Origin: an uncultured Lachnobacterium sp.
Lineage (GTDB): Bacteria > Bacillota > Clostridia > Lachnospirales > Lachnospiraceae
Direction: 5' to 3'
Assembly: GCA_900552085.1 (NCBI GenBank)
Contig: URYB01000079.1
Span: 1 to 9,720, forward strand
Length of the DNA: 9,720 nucleotides
In this document: piece after piece, positions 1-6,290 of the stretch
Numbering within the stretch: the first letter of the stretch is position 1
How the letters are laid out: every line of letters starts with the position of its first letter
Program-made: the position numbers and the translations under genes
Notes under the pieces: generated by a model
What the model was told of the DNA's origin: nothing
Database searches by the model: none
What the model saw: the letters and a program-made list of their open reading frames with translations, nothing else

Positions 1-286
1 TAATGATATGTTTTCCTTTTGCCTTATAAGCATCTGCCGTTGCCTTCAGCGCCCAATTATCTGATTCGCTGCCTCCTGCTGTAAAATAGATTTCCTCCGG
101 TTTTGCTCTGATTAAATCTGCTGCCCGCTCTCTGGCCTTATCTACTGCACTTTTTCCTTCCTGTGCAAAACTATAGACGGCCGATGGATTACTGAAATTT
201 GTTCTGAAATATGGAAGCATTTCCTGCAATACTTCCTCCTTAACCTGCGTTGTTGCAGCATTATCCAAATAAATTAATTTGCTCAT
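1..286 (-). CDS. nifS: Cysteine desulfurase NifS/IscS, N-terminal part only
   Basis: PLP-dependent cysteine desulfurase that takes sulfur from L-cysteine (releasing alanine) as a persulfide for Fe-S cluster assembly or tRNA thiolation in the cytoplasm. About 95 codons are present; the gene runs off the left edge, so the PLP lysine and active-site cysteine are not visible. What is visible is diagnostic: YLDNAATT near the N-terminus, NFSNPSAVY around residue 30, and FTAGGSESDNWALK around residues 70-83, the usual family pattern. The ATG at 286-284 has an AAAGGAG-type ribosome binding site about 9 bases upstream. It overlaps the end of the Rrf2 gene by 26 bp, so the two are cotranscribed. The Rrf2-NifS pair is a standard clostridial Fe-S biogenesis arrangement, so this gene could be housekeeping as well as serving the nitrogenase-like operon. 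Whether nifS or iscS is the better symbol cannot be decided from this fragment. Confidence 0.93.
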   Translation of the reverse strand, partial: MSKLIYLDNAATTQVKEEVLQEMLPYFRTNFSNPSAVYSFAQEGKSAVDKARERAADLIRAKPEEIYFTAGGSESDNWALKATADAYKAKGKHII

Positions 287-719
287 GTAACTCACGCTCC
301 TTTTCATCTTTTATTTTCCAGTCAATTAAATCTTGTACTGTCGTTTTCTCTAACACCTCATTTAATGCGATATCCAGCTTTTCCCAAAGCGGATAGCAGA
401 AACAGCTCTCCTTTTTCTCACACGGCTTTCCATCCGCATGAACACATTCTGAAGGCGCCATATCGCCTTCCAGACATTTAATAATTTCTCCAACGGTATA
501 ATCTTCCGGGGCTTTGATTAACTGGTATCCACCATTTGTGCCTCTGATACTCTTTACCTTTCTGGCTTTCAGTAAGTATGAAACAATATGTTCAAGATAC
601 TTTTCAGATAAATCTTCTTCCAGTGCTATATCCTTTAATTTCACACATCCACTGTCTTTGTGTAAAGATAAATTAAGTATAAGTTTCAATGCATTTTTTC
701 CTTTTGATGTTATCAGCAA
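261..719 (-). CDS. Rrf2-family transcriptional regulator, IscR-like with Fe-S type cysteines
   Basis: Winged-helix DNA-binding regulator of the Rrf2 family (IscR, CymR, NsrR relatives). I chose the TTG at 719-717 as start. It is preceded by AAGGAGGG at good spacing and gives the family N-terminus MLITSKGKNALK. An in-frame ATG at 779 would add 20 residues not typical of the family and lacks a clear ribosome binding site, although its overlap with the upstream stop codon leaves it possible. The 152-residue product has the helix-turn-helix and wing at about residues 37-67 (LSEKYLEHIV, SIRGTNGGYQL). A cysteine cluster follows, C92, C100, C106 and C108. IscR-type proteins bind a Fe-S cluster with three cysteines in this region, whereas the cysteine regulator CymR lacks them, so cluster sensing is likelier than CymR-type sensing. 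The gene follows the cysteine-rich NifX-like gene by 56 bp and overlaps nifS. Control of the upstream nitrogenase-like genes is inference. Confidence 0.9.
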   Translation of the reverse strand: MLITSKGKNALKLILNLSLHKDSGCVKLKDIALEEDLSEKYLEHIVSYLLKARKVKSIRGTNGGYQLIKAPEDYTVGEIIKCLEGDMAPSECVHADGKPCEKKESCFCYPLWEKLDIALNEVLEKTTVQDLIDWKIKDEKERELHEQINLFG

Positions 720-775
720 TCTGCATCCCTCCTTCCCTACTGGAAAAGTATGATTTATATTTAAAAAAGACGATT

Positions 776-1213
776 TCATCTGAAATCTGTGTTTGCCTGA
801 CTGTTTAATCTGCGTTTATCAATCTTTCCATAATAAGTAATGATTTTCTCCAGAATTTTGTCTATGGTTCCCTCTACATCAAATACAGAAATAGCTTTCC
901 TTTCCAGCTGTTTCTGTGCCTGAAATCCAATCTTTTTACAAACAATGCACCGGCAATCCCTGATTAATTCAACTTTGCTCAGCACATCAGCAGAACCGTG
1001 GCAGCCATTGCCTCCACATCCTGAGGAACTGCACCCCACTGCATGACCATCGCAGCCATAACTATCTGCAGCTGTCCCAATATCAACATTTCTTATTTCT
1101 AATAACTTGCTTTTTTCTTCTTCCACTTCTAATATGATAAATTTTTTGACCTCACCGAATTTCAGATCAACATTTGTACCATCCGATGAACCAACTGCAA
1201 TTTTATAAGACAT
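776..1213 (-). CDS. NifX/NifB-C-terminal-like cofactor-binding protein with a cysteine-rich insertion
   Basis: Small protein of the dinitrogenase iron-molybdenum cofactor biosynthesis fold (NifX, NafY, NifB C-terminal domain), whose relatives bind or carry Fe-S cofactor intermediates. The ATG at 1213-1211 is preferred: it has a GGGGTGG ribosome binding site and gives the typical beginning MSYKIAVGSSDG. An ATG at 1228 would add five residues without a good site. The product is 145 residues. The usual family histidine motif (HFGHA in the other copy in this window) is replaced by KFGEV at 18-22. A glycine- and cysteine-rich loop at 52-73 carries C54, C61, C66 and C71, and C87, C89 and C92 follow (CRCIVCKKIG). 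Seven cysteines in a 40-residue stretch suggest that the protein itself binds a metal or Fe-S cluster; that is inference. It lies after the NifK-like gene, across a strong hairpin, and before the Rrf2 regulator. Confidence 0.82.
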   Translation of the reverse strand: MSYKIAVGSSDGTNVDLKFGEVKKFIILEVEEEKSKLLEIRNVDIGTAADSYGCDGHAVGCSSSGCGGNGCHGSADVLSKVELIRDCRCIVCKKIGFQAQKQLERKAISVFDVEGTIDKILEKIITYYGKIDKRRLNSQANTDFR

Positions 1214-1239
1214 TTTTAACCACCCCATTCCATATAGTG

Positions 1240-1269
1240 AAAAGCAGGCGCAACATTTTCTGCGCCTGC
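1240..1269 (-). terminator. Strong hairpin with short U tract between the NifK-like and Cys-rich NifX-like genes
   Basis: A perfect 9-bp inverted repeat, GCAGGCGCA (1244-1252) and TGCGCCTGC (1261-1269), with an 8-base loop. Read on the minus strand the stem is followed by TTTTC (1243-1239). It starts 8 bp after the NifK-like stop codon. The GC-rich stem is striking in this AT-rich region. The U tract is short, so a partial terminator, or a 3' stabiliser/processing site that lowers expression of the downstream NifX-like, Rrf2 and nifS genes, fits better than a full stop. Confidence 0.6.
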
Positions 1270-1277
1270 CTGCATTT

Positions 1278-2576
1278 CTAATTAAATCTTGATACCGCGA
1301 CTGTATAAATATCTTCTATCAGTCTGATACCGCCAGCATATCCGGCATAAAAATTGTCGAATACGACTTTATCCTGTACAGGCCATGAAATATTTAAAAA
1401 GTTACCCTTTAATTTTTCTGTTACCTCTTTTTCATAATATCCTCCAAGCACAAGCGGATAACCATGATAGTCGTGATTTTTTATTTCTTCGTGAATTTTG
1501 TATCCATCTGTCTCAAAGGAAACCTCTGCTTCTATTCCAAAATTGAGATTTTTAAATTCCTCCGTAATTGATTCCCGATAAGCCTTTGGCGTATCATCCA
1601 CCACAAACTGTTTTGCCGGTATCAGCCCAAGGTCGTTCACCAGAAACTTGGTAATTCCCAGGGAATACTGTGCATCTGCCACTACCGTAAACTGCTTGTT
1701 AATGACGCGGTTTTCGAGGAACAAATCTGCGTACCTTTCAATAAGATAGTAGTAATAATCCTCATGTTCCTTTATGACAGATTCCACCTTTTCCTCCGGA
1801 ACACCGGCAAATTTTCCTACTTCTCTTAAAAATTTACTTGTTTCTGTTGCTCCAACAGGCAAAGTCTTACAGTGTAAGTAAGGAATTCCCAGCTTACGTT
1901 CCATCTTTTTCATCGTTGATAAACCAACCCATGGAGAAACCAAAAGATTGAATTCCGCCTCAGGAATCTTATTTATATTGTCAATTCCTCTTTTATATCC
2001 AAAAATCGTGTTGGGGGTAAGTCCCAGTTCAGATACAAGTTTTTCCAGCTCTCTTATATTTCCAAGCCAGAATAAATCCTGATATGGAACATCCGCCCAT
2101 ATATTAACCAGCCCCTTTTGCTTTGTTTCCGATTTCTTTAAATACTGCTCCACAATTGCATCAACAACCTGCTCATGCCCTTTATAATTATTCCCTTTAA
2201 ATCCCGCTGTTGGTGCATAAATTACCGGTTTATCACTATCCGCATAACGGGAAACCACTTCGCCGGTGTCATCTCCTACAATTTCCGGAATACACCCTGT
2301 AAGTACTACATATAAATCCGCATCCACTACCTTTAATGCATTCTTAATAGTGGAATCTAATTTTTTAACACCACCAAATACAACATCCTTCTCATTTATA
2401 CTTGTGCAGGGAAAAATATTAGGTGAAAAATATCCGGAACTTCCTGTTGATTCAGACAATTTCTGTGCACATCCAGGGCCAGAATGCAAAATAGGAAGTG
2501 CGCGATTTATCGCCTGCACGGTCTGCATGGCTCCAAGTGCACATTTATATCTCTGTTTATCTAATAATTTTGCCAT
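1278..2576 (-). CDS. Nitrogenase-like beta subunit (NifK/MarK-type)
   Basis: Component 1 type protein of the nitrogenase/oxidoreductase superfamily, expected to pair with the NifD-like subunit encoded just upstream as an alpha2-beta2 enzyme. It has 432 residues, shorter than typical NifK because it lacks the long N-terminal extension. The cysteine pattern of P-cluster ligands is kept: C12 in KCALGA, C36 in GPGC, and C95 in LTGCIPEIVGDD, matching the order and context of the three NifK ligands. An extra C57 lies in NIFPCTSINEKDVVFGG. The start codon overlaps the upstream stop as TAATG, with AGGAGG inside the end of that gene, so translation is coupled. The cluster lacks a second D/K-like pair (NifEN). 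The beta subunit of the methylthio-alkane reductase branch is the best guess; a NifN-like scaffold is the alternative but would leave no catalytic partner. Confidence 0.85.
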   Translation of the reverse strand: MAKLLDKQRYKCALGAMQTVQAINRALPILHSGPGCAQKLSESTGSSGYFSPNIFPCTSINEKDVVFGGVKKLDSTIKNALKVVDADLYVVLTGCIPEIVGDDTGEVVSRYADSDKPVIYAPTAGFKGNNYKGHEQVVDAIVEQYLKKSETKQKGLVNIWADVPYQDLFWLGNIRELEKLVSELGLTPNTIFGYKRGIDNINKIPEAEFNLLVSPWVGLSTMKKMERKLGIPYLHCKTLPVGATETSKFLREVGKFAGVPEEKVESVIKEHEDYYYYLIERYADLFLENRVINKQFTVVADAQYSLGITKFLVNDLGLIPAKQFVVDDTPKAYRESITEEFKNLNFGIEAEVSFETDGYKIHEEIKNHDYHGYPLVLGGYYEKEVTEKLKGNFLNISWPVQDKVVFDNFYAGYAGGIRLIEDIYTVAVSRFN

Positions 2577-4042
2577 TATTTCGCCTCCTCTAAAAATGTA
2601 GCAACATCCTGCTTATACCACCAGTCTGTGTATGGAAGTTTGGATCTTCTGGCAAGATTTTCTTCAAAGCTTCGGTTCTTAACAGCATCTAAAATCGTTT
2701 TAGCAAATTCCAGAGGATGTTTGTATCCAAAAATCATATATTCATCTGCCACATAGATGGCCGGTGTACCATTTTTAATCGCCCATACCGTTGAACCCGG
2801 ATGTCTTGACAGATACATATCCGGCTGATATTTATGTAAAATATTCATAACTTCATAATTCTGCTGGTCGGCTACACTTGCCTCAAAATCAATATCATTA
2901 TCTAAAAGATACTTCATGGAAGGTGGAACATCTCCATTTTCATATTTCTTGTCATAATGCCATGCCAATGCCCATACAACTTTAATTCCAAGTTCAGCCA
3001 GTACTCTTGAAACTTCGAATGTATACCCCGGTCCCATTCCAAGAACCGCTGTAAGTCCGGTCAATTCTTTCTTAACCTCTTCAATCTGTGGAAGATAGAT
3101 TGCCCGCTGCTCCTCAATGTATTTTTCAATCTTTTCGCTGCGCCCTGTTACCTTGCCAATCTCTCTGAGCCATGTCTCAAAACCTGTAATTCCACACTGG
3201 TTAATACTTCTTACATATGGGACTCCATATTTTTCCTCAAGACCATTTCCCAAATAATTCCCAAGTGTTCCGCAAATACAGGTTGTTGCAATGCTTTCTG
3301 ATAAATGTGAAAGTTCTTCCACAGTCGAATTACAGTATAGAAATACAGGTTCAAGATCAAATTTCCTGAACATTTCAATAATTTCAGGTCGGGCACTTTC
3401 ATAGAAGTTTTTAAAATTAATTTTGTTTGTCTTTACACCCTCTCTTGGTGGTTGTACAATTTCCTGCAGAACTGCATGATCTGCAATATCAAAGCCTGTA
3501 GCCCAGATACGTGATTTAAATCCTTCACAATGTACAGCTACAATAGGAACTCCAACTTCATTCCTGACATCATCCACAATACTGTCAATATCTTCGCCGA
3601 TAATACCGGTTGCACAGGAACTCGAAACAAAAATTGCTTTCGGCGAATATCTTTTATTCACTTCCAGAATAACTTTTCTGAGTGTTTCTGTTGAGCCAAA
3701 GATGGTATCATTTTCATTCATGTCTGTTCCAACATAAATCGTGTCACTGGTAACACCTCTCTTTTTTGCCATAACCTTTGACATATAATATGAATTTGCA
3801 CCGGCAACAGAACATCCCGCAGGTCCATGATGAATAATTGCCACATCACGTATGCCTGAAAGCTGACCTAATCCACAGGAAGACAGACATGTACTTGATT
3901 GTGAAAAGCATCTGGAACATCCCTTTAAGGTTCCACACTCACTTTGGGAAGCCAGATCTTTTAAGGTTCCAACATATCCGGTGATGGATCCTATTCGGTT
4001 TTCTCTGGTTGCAATATTGGAATTGCTTAAATTAATTGCCAT
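2576..4042 (-). CDS. Nitrogenase-like alpha subunit (NifD/MarD-type) with altered active site
   Basis: Presumed catalytic subunit of a nitrogenase relative. The ATG at 4042 is chosen: AGGAG sits 8 bases upstream, whereas a GTG at 4051 would overlap that site. The product is 488 residues. P-cluster type cysteines are C52 or C56 (CLSSCG), C77 in HHGPAGC and C143 in SSCATGIIGEDID, each in the NifD context. C257 in TTCICGTLGNYLGNG, 12 residues before EEKYGVP, aligns with the NifD cofactor ligand Cys275. Aligning CEGFK (172-176) with NifD CEGFR puts Trp180 at the place of Gln191 and Phe184 at the place of His195, both important for N2 reduction. The region of NifD His442 reads VADEYMIFGYKHP and shows no histidine at the matching place. 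The protein therefore looks able to carry a large cofactor but not to fix nitrogen. The methylthio-alkane reductase family fits best; the substrate is not determined by the sequence. Confidence 0.87.
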   Translation of the reverse strand: MAINLSNSNIATRENRIGSITGYVGTLKDLASQSECGTLKGCSRCFSQSSTCLSSCGLGQLSGIRDVAIIHHGPAGCSVAGANSYYMSKVMAKKRGVTSDTIYVGTDMNENDTIFGSTETLRKVILEVNKRYSPKAIFVSSSCATGIIGEDIDSIVDDVRNEVGVPIVAVHCEGFKSRIWATGFDIADHAVLQEIVQPPREGVKTNKINFKNFYESARPEIIEMFRKFDLEPVFLYCNSTVEELSHLSESIATTCICGTLGNYLGNGLEEKYGVPYVRSINQCGITGFETWLREIGKVTGRSEKIEKYIEEQRAIYLPQIEEVKKELTGLTAVLGMGPGYTFEVSRVLAELGIKVVWALAWHYDKKYENGDVPPSMKYLLDNDIDFEASVADQQNYEVMNILHKYQPDMYLSRHPGSTVWAIKNGTPAIYVADEYMIFGYKHPLEFAKTILDAVKNRSFEENLARRSKLPYTDWWYKQDVATFLEEAK

Positions 4043-4053
4043 TTTTTTCACTC

Positions 4054-5052
4054 CTATCCCTGATATGCTTCATTAAATAAATTTGTGGAAAGATATCGCA
4101 GTCCTGTATCCGGTAAAATTGCCACAATCGTTTTCCCCTTATTTTCCGGTCTCTTTGCTAATTCTGTTGCTGCATAAATAGCTGCTCCTGATGAAGTACC
4201 GATAAGAATTCCATCTGTTTTTGCGACTTCCCTGGCTGCTTTATATGCCTGAATAGTTTCTATTTCTACCTTTTCGTCATAGATGTTTAAATTCATAGTA
4301 GCCGGTACCCTCTCTGACGGAACCCCCTCAAAAGGATGAACCCCTGTAATCTCCTCCGGGGCTGGATTTGTCTCACTTGGAAGAGAATTTGCGCCAGGCT
4401 GGATTGCAACAATCTTAATGGCAGGATTTTTACTCTTTAAAAATTTTCCGGTTCCGGAAATTGTTCCACCTGTACCCACATTAGCTACCAGAATATCCAC
4501 CTTGCCCTCTGTGTCTTCCCAGATTTCCGGTCCGGTTGTGGCTTCATGTACTGCAGGATTTGCAGGATTTGCAGTCTGGTTCACAAAATAAATATTTTTT
4601 TCCTTTGACAGTACCTTTTCACGAAGTGCCGCAATTGCCGCAACAAAATCACCATTTGTCGCATCAAGCACTTCTTTAATCACCGGTTCATCCGATAATT
4701 TAATAACTTCCGCTCCAAAGGCTTTTATAACCTGGAATCTTTCCTGGCTTACATTATCCTGAATATAAACCCTGAACTTATAGCCTTTTGCGGCAGCTAT
4801 GGCAGCTATGCCAATTCCTGTATTTCCACTGGTTGTTTCAATAATTGTATATCCGGGCTTTAATACTCCCCTCTTTTCCGCATCCTCAATCATGGAAAGG
4901 GCTATTCTGTCTTTCACGCTCTGATTTGGATTAAAATATTCCAATTTTACAAGAATCTTCGCTTGCAAATTCTCTTTTCTTTCATAATTGACTAACTCAA
5001 GCAGCGGTGTTTTTCCTACTAATTCCGTAATTGATGTTTTAACACTACTCAT
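4054..5052 (-). CDS. Divergent cysteine synthase / O-acetylserine sulfhydrylase paralogue inside the nitrogenase-like operon
   Basis: Fold type II PLP enzyme of the CysK/CysM/cystathionine beta-synthase family, expected to add sulfide or a thiol to an activated serine such as O-acetylserine. The 332-residue product has the PLP lysine K47 in NQSVKDR, the substrate loop TTSGNTG at about 73-79, the phosphate-binding GTGGT at about 193-197, and SSGAA near 287. It differs clearly from the canonical CysK at 7540-8478. It has NPNQSV instead of NPAGSV, an extra segment around 124-145, and a wholly different loop (about 232-252, containing ITGVHPFEGVPSERVP) where CysK has PHKIQGIGAGFVP, a region near the active-site entrance. 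A changed acceptor or thiol substrate is possible. Its ATG has a GGAGGG site. It sits 23 bp after the NifH-like gene and ends 11 bp before the NifD-like start, placing it inside the reductase operon. Confidence 0.9.
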   Translation of the reverse strand: MSSVKTSITELVGKTPLLELVNYERKENLQAKILVKLEYFNPNQSVKDRIALSMIEDAEKRGVLKPGYTIIETTSGNTGIGIAAIAAAKGYKFRVYIQDNVSQERFQVIKAFGAEVIKLSDEPVIKEVLDATNGDFVAAIAALREKVLSKEKNIYFVNQTANPANPAVHEATTGPEIWEDTEGKVDILVANVGTGGTISGTGKFLKSKNPAIKIVAIQPGANSLPSETNPAPEEITGVHPFEGVPSERVPATMNLNIYDEKVEIETIQAYKAAREVAKTDGILIGTSSGAAIYAATELAKRPENKGKTIVAILPDTGLRYLSTNLFNEAYQG

Positions 5053-5075
5053 AATAATCCCTCCATCTTCAATAA

Positions 5076-5924
5076 TTAGATTTTGTAATCATCGGCAAGA
5101 TCCATCATGCCGTATTCCATCAGGATTTCCTCAAGTCTTTCCTGGGTCATAGGTGTCGGAATTACAAAATCTTTATTATCAATTACTGCCTGTGCAAGAT
5201 TTCTGTACTCTTGCGCCTGATTCGAATCCGGTTTATATTCAATTACAGTTTTCTTGTTAATTTCTGCACGCTGAACAATATTATCTCTCGGTACAAAATA
5301 CAAAAGCTTTGTTCCAAGCTCCTTCGCAAATGCTCTGAGGAGATCAAGTTCCCTGTCGACATTTCTGGAATTACAAATGATTCCTCCAAGTCTTACTCCA
5401 CCGGTTCTTGCATATCTCTGAATACCTTTTGAAATATTGTTGGCTGCATATAATGCCATCATTTCACCACTTGCTACAATATAAATTTCCTTTGCTTTTC
5501 CTTCCCGGATCGGCATTGCAAAACCACCGCAGACTACGTCGCCCAAAACATCATAAAAAACATAATCAAGGTCATCGGTATAAGCCCCAAGATTTTCAAG
5601 CATGTTAATAGATGTAATAATACCTCTTCCTGCACATCCTACACCTGGCTCTGGTCCACCGGATTCCACGCACTTTGTGCCGCCAAATCCCTCCTTCATA
5701 ATTCTATCCAGCTCGATATCTTCGCCTTCTTCCCTGATGGTATCCAAAACTGTCTTCTGTGCTAACCCGCCTAAAAGAAGTCTTGTGGAATCTGCCTTCG
5801 GATCACACCCGACAACCATGACCTTCTTTCCATGTTCCACTAAACCTGCAGTCAAATTCTGGGTGGTGGTTGATTTGCCAATTCCACCTTTTCCATAAAT
5901 TGCAATTTGTCTTAATTCGCCCAT
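5076..5924 (-). CDS. NifH-like reductase (Fe protein), probably of the Mar type
   Basis: Homodimeric ATP-dependent Fe protein that passes electrons to the NifD/K-like partner and, in the nitrogenase system, also takes part in cofactor maturation. The 282-residue product is close to the usual NifH length. It has the P-loop GKGGIGKST at 11-19, the CDPKADST segment at 40-47, and the two cysteines that bridge the [4Fe-4S] cluster, C97 in PGVGCAGRG and C132 in DVVCGGFAMP. R100, the ADP-ribosylation arginine of classical NifH, is present; no DraT/DraG genes are seen here. The start has AGGAG 7 bases upstream. The gene follows the NifX-like gene by 9 bp. High similarity to nitrogenase Fe proteins does not by itself prove nitrogen fixation, and the partner subunits argue for another substrate. 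Confidence 0.93.
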   Translation of the reverse strand: MGELRQIAIYGKGGIGKSTTTQNLTAGLVEHGKKVMVVGCDPKADSTRLLLGGLAQKTVLDTIREEGEDIELDRIMKEGFGGTKCVESGGPEPGVGCAGRGIITSINMLENLGAYTDDLDYVFYDVLGDVVCGGFAMPIREGKAKEIYIVASGEMMALYAANNISKGIQRYARTGGVRLGGIICNSRNVDRELDLLRAFAKELGTKLLYFVPRDNIVQRAEINKKTVIEYKPDSNQAQEYRNLAQAVIDNKDFVIPTPMTQERLEEILMEYGMMDLADDYKI

Positions 5925-5933
5925 TTTAATCTC

Positions 5934-6290
5934 CTATTCAAATAATTTTTTTATCTTTATATAGTTCAAAAGCTGTTGTATGGAATCCTTTATTACACCC
6001 GGAATCTCATATGGTATCACACCTCTCTGTTCAGCAGCCGCCGCTGCTCCATATCCGATTTTACTGACCAACAGGTATTTGCAATCACCTATTTTATCAA
6101 TATTTTCACCAATTCTTCTGTCATCGTGATTGCCACCCTGACAAACAGGTTCAACTGTTCTTGTTCCCAGCAGTTTTGCATCATCGCCTGTGATCTCATA
6201 AATATAAAATTCTCTGGCGTGGCCAAAATGCCTGTTCACAACGATTCCATCGCTTGATGCAACTGCAATCTTTTCCGTTTCCTCAGCCAT
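5934..6290 (-). CDS. NifX-like cofactor carrier (NifB C-terminal domain type)
   Basis: A 118-residue protein of the dinitrogenase iron-molybdenum cofactor family, whose members bind NifB-co or other cofactor precursors. It begins with KIAVASSDG and has NRHFGHAREFYIYEI at about 19-33, the histidine motif usual in NifX and in the C-terminal domain of long NifB proteins. A cysteine occurs in VCQGGNHDDR, and GDCKYLLVSKIG around 68-79 is another family segment. The start overlaps the end of the NifB-like gene by 8 bp, so translation is probably coupled. In many nitrogen fixers the same domain is fused to NifB; here the NifB-like protein is short and this gene supplies the domain separately. It differs from the second NifX-like protein (776-1213) in keeping the histidine motif and lacking the cysteine-rich loop. 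Confidence 0.87.
   Translation of the reverse strand: MAEETEKIAVASSDGIVVNRHFGHAREFYIYEITGDDAKLLGTRTVEPVCQGGNHDDRRIGENIDKIGDCKYLLVSKIGYGAAAAAEQRGVIPYEIPGVIKDSIQQLLNYIKIKKLFE

Noticed and set aside
3211..3402. Minus-strand 63-codon frame inside the NifD-like gene
   Set aside because: Out-of-frame shadow in a well conserved coding region.
2576..5924. True nitrogen fixation (nifHDK)
   Set aside because: The NifD-like subunit lacks Gln191, His195 and a clear His442 equivalent, there is no nifEN or molybdenum gene, and the surroundings concern sulfur.
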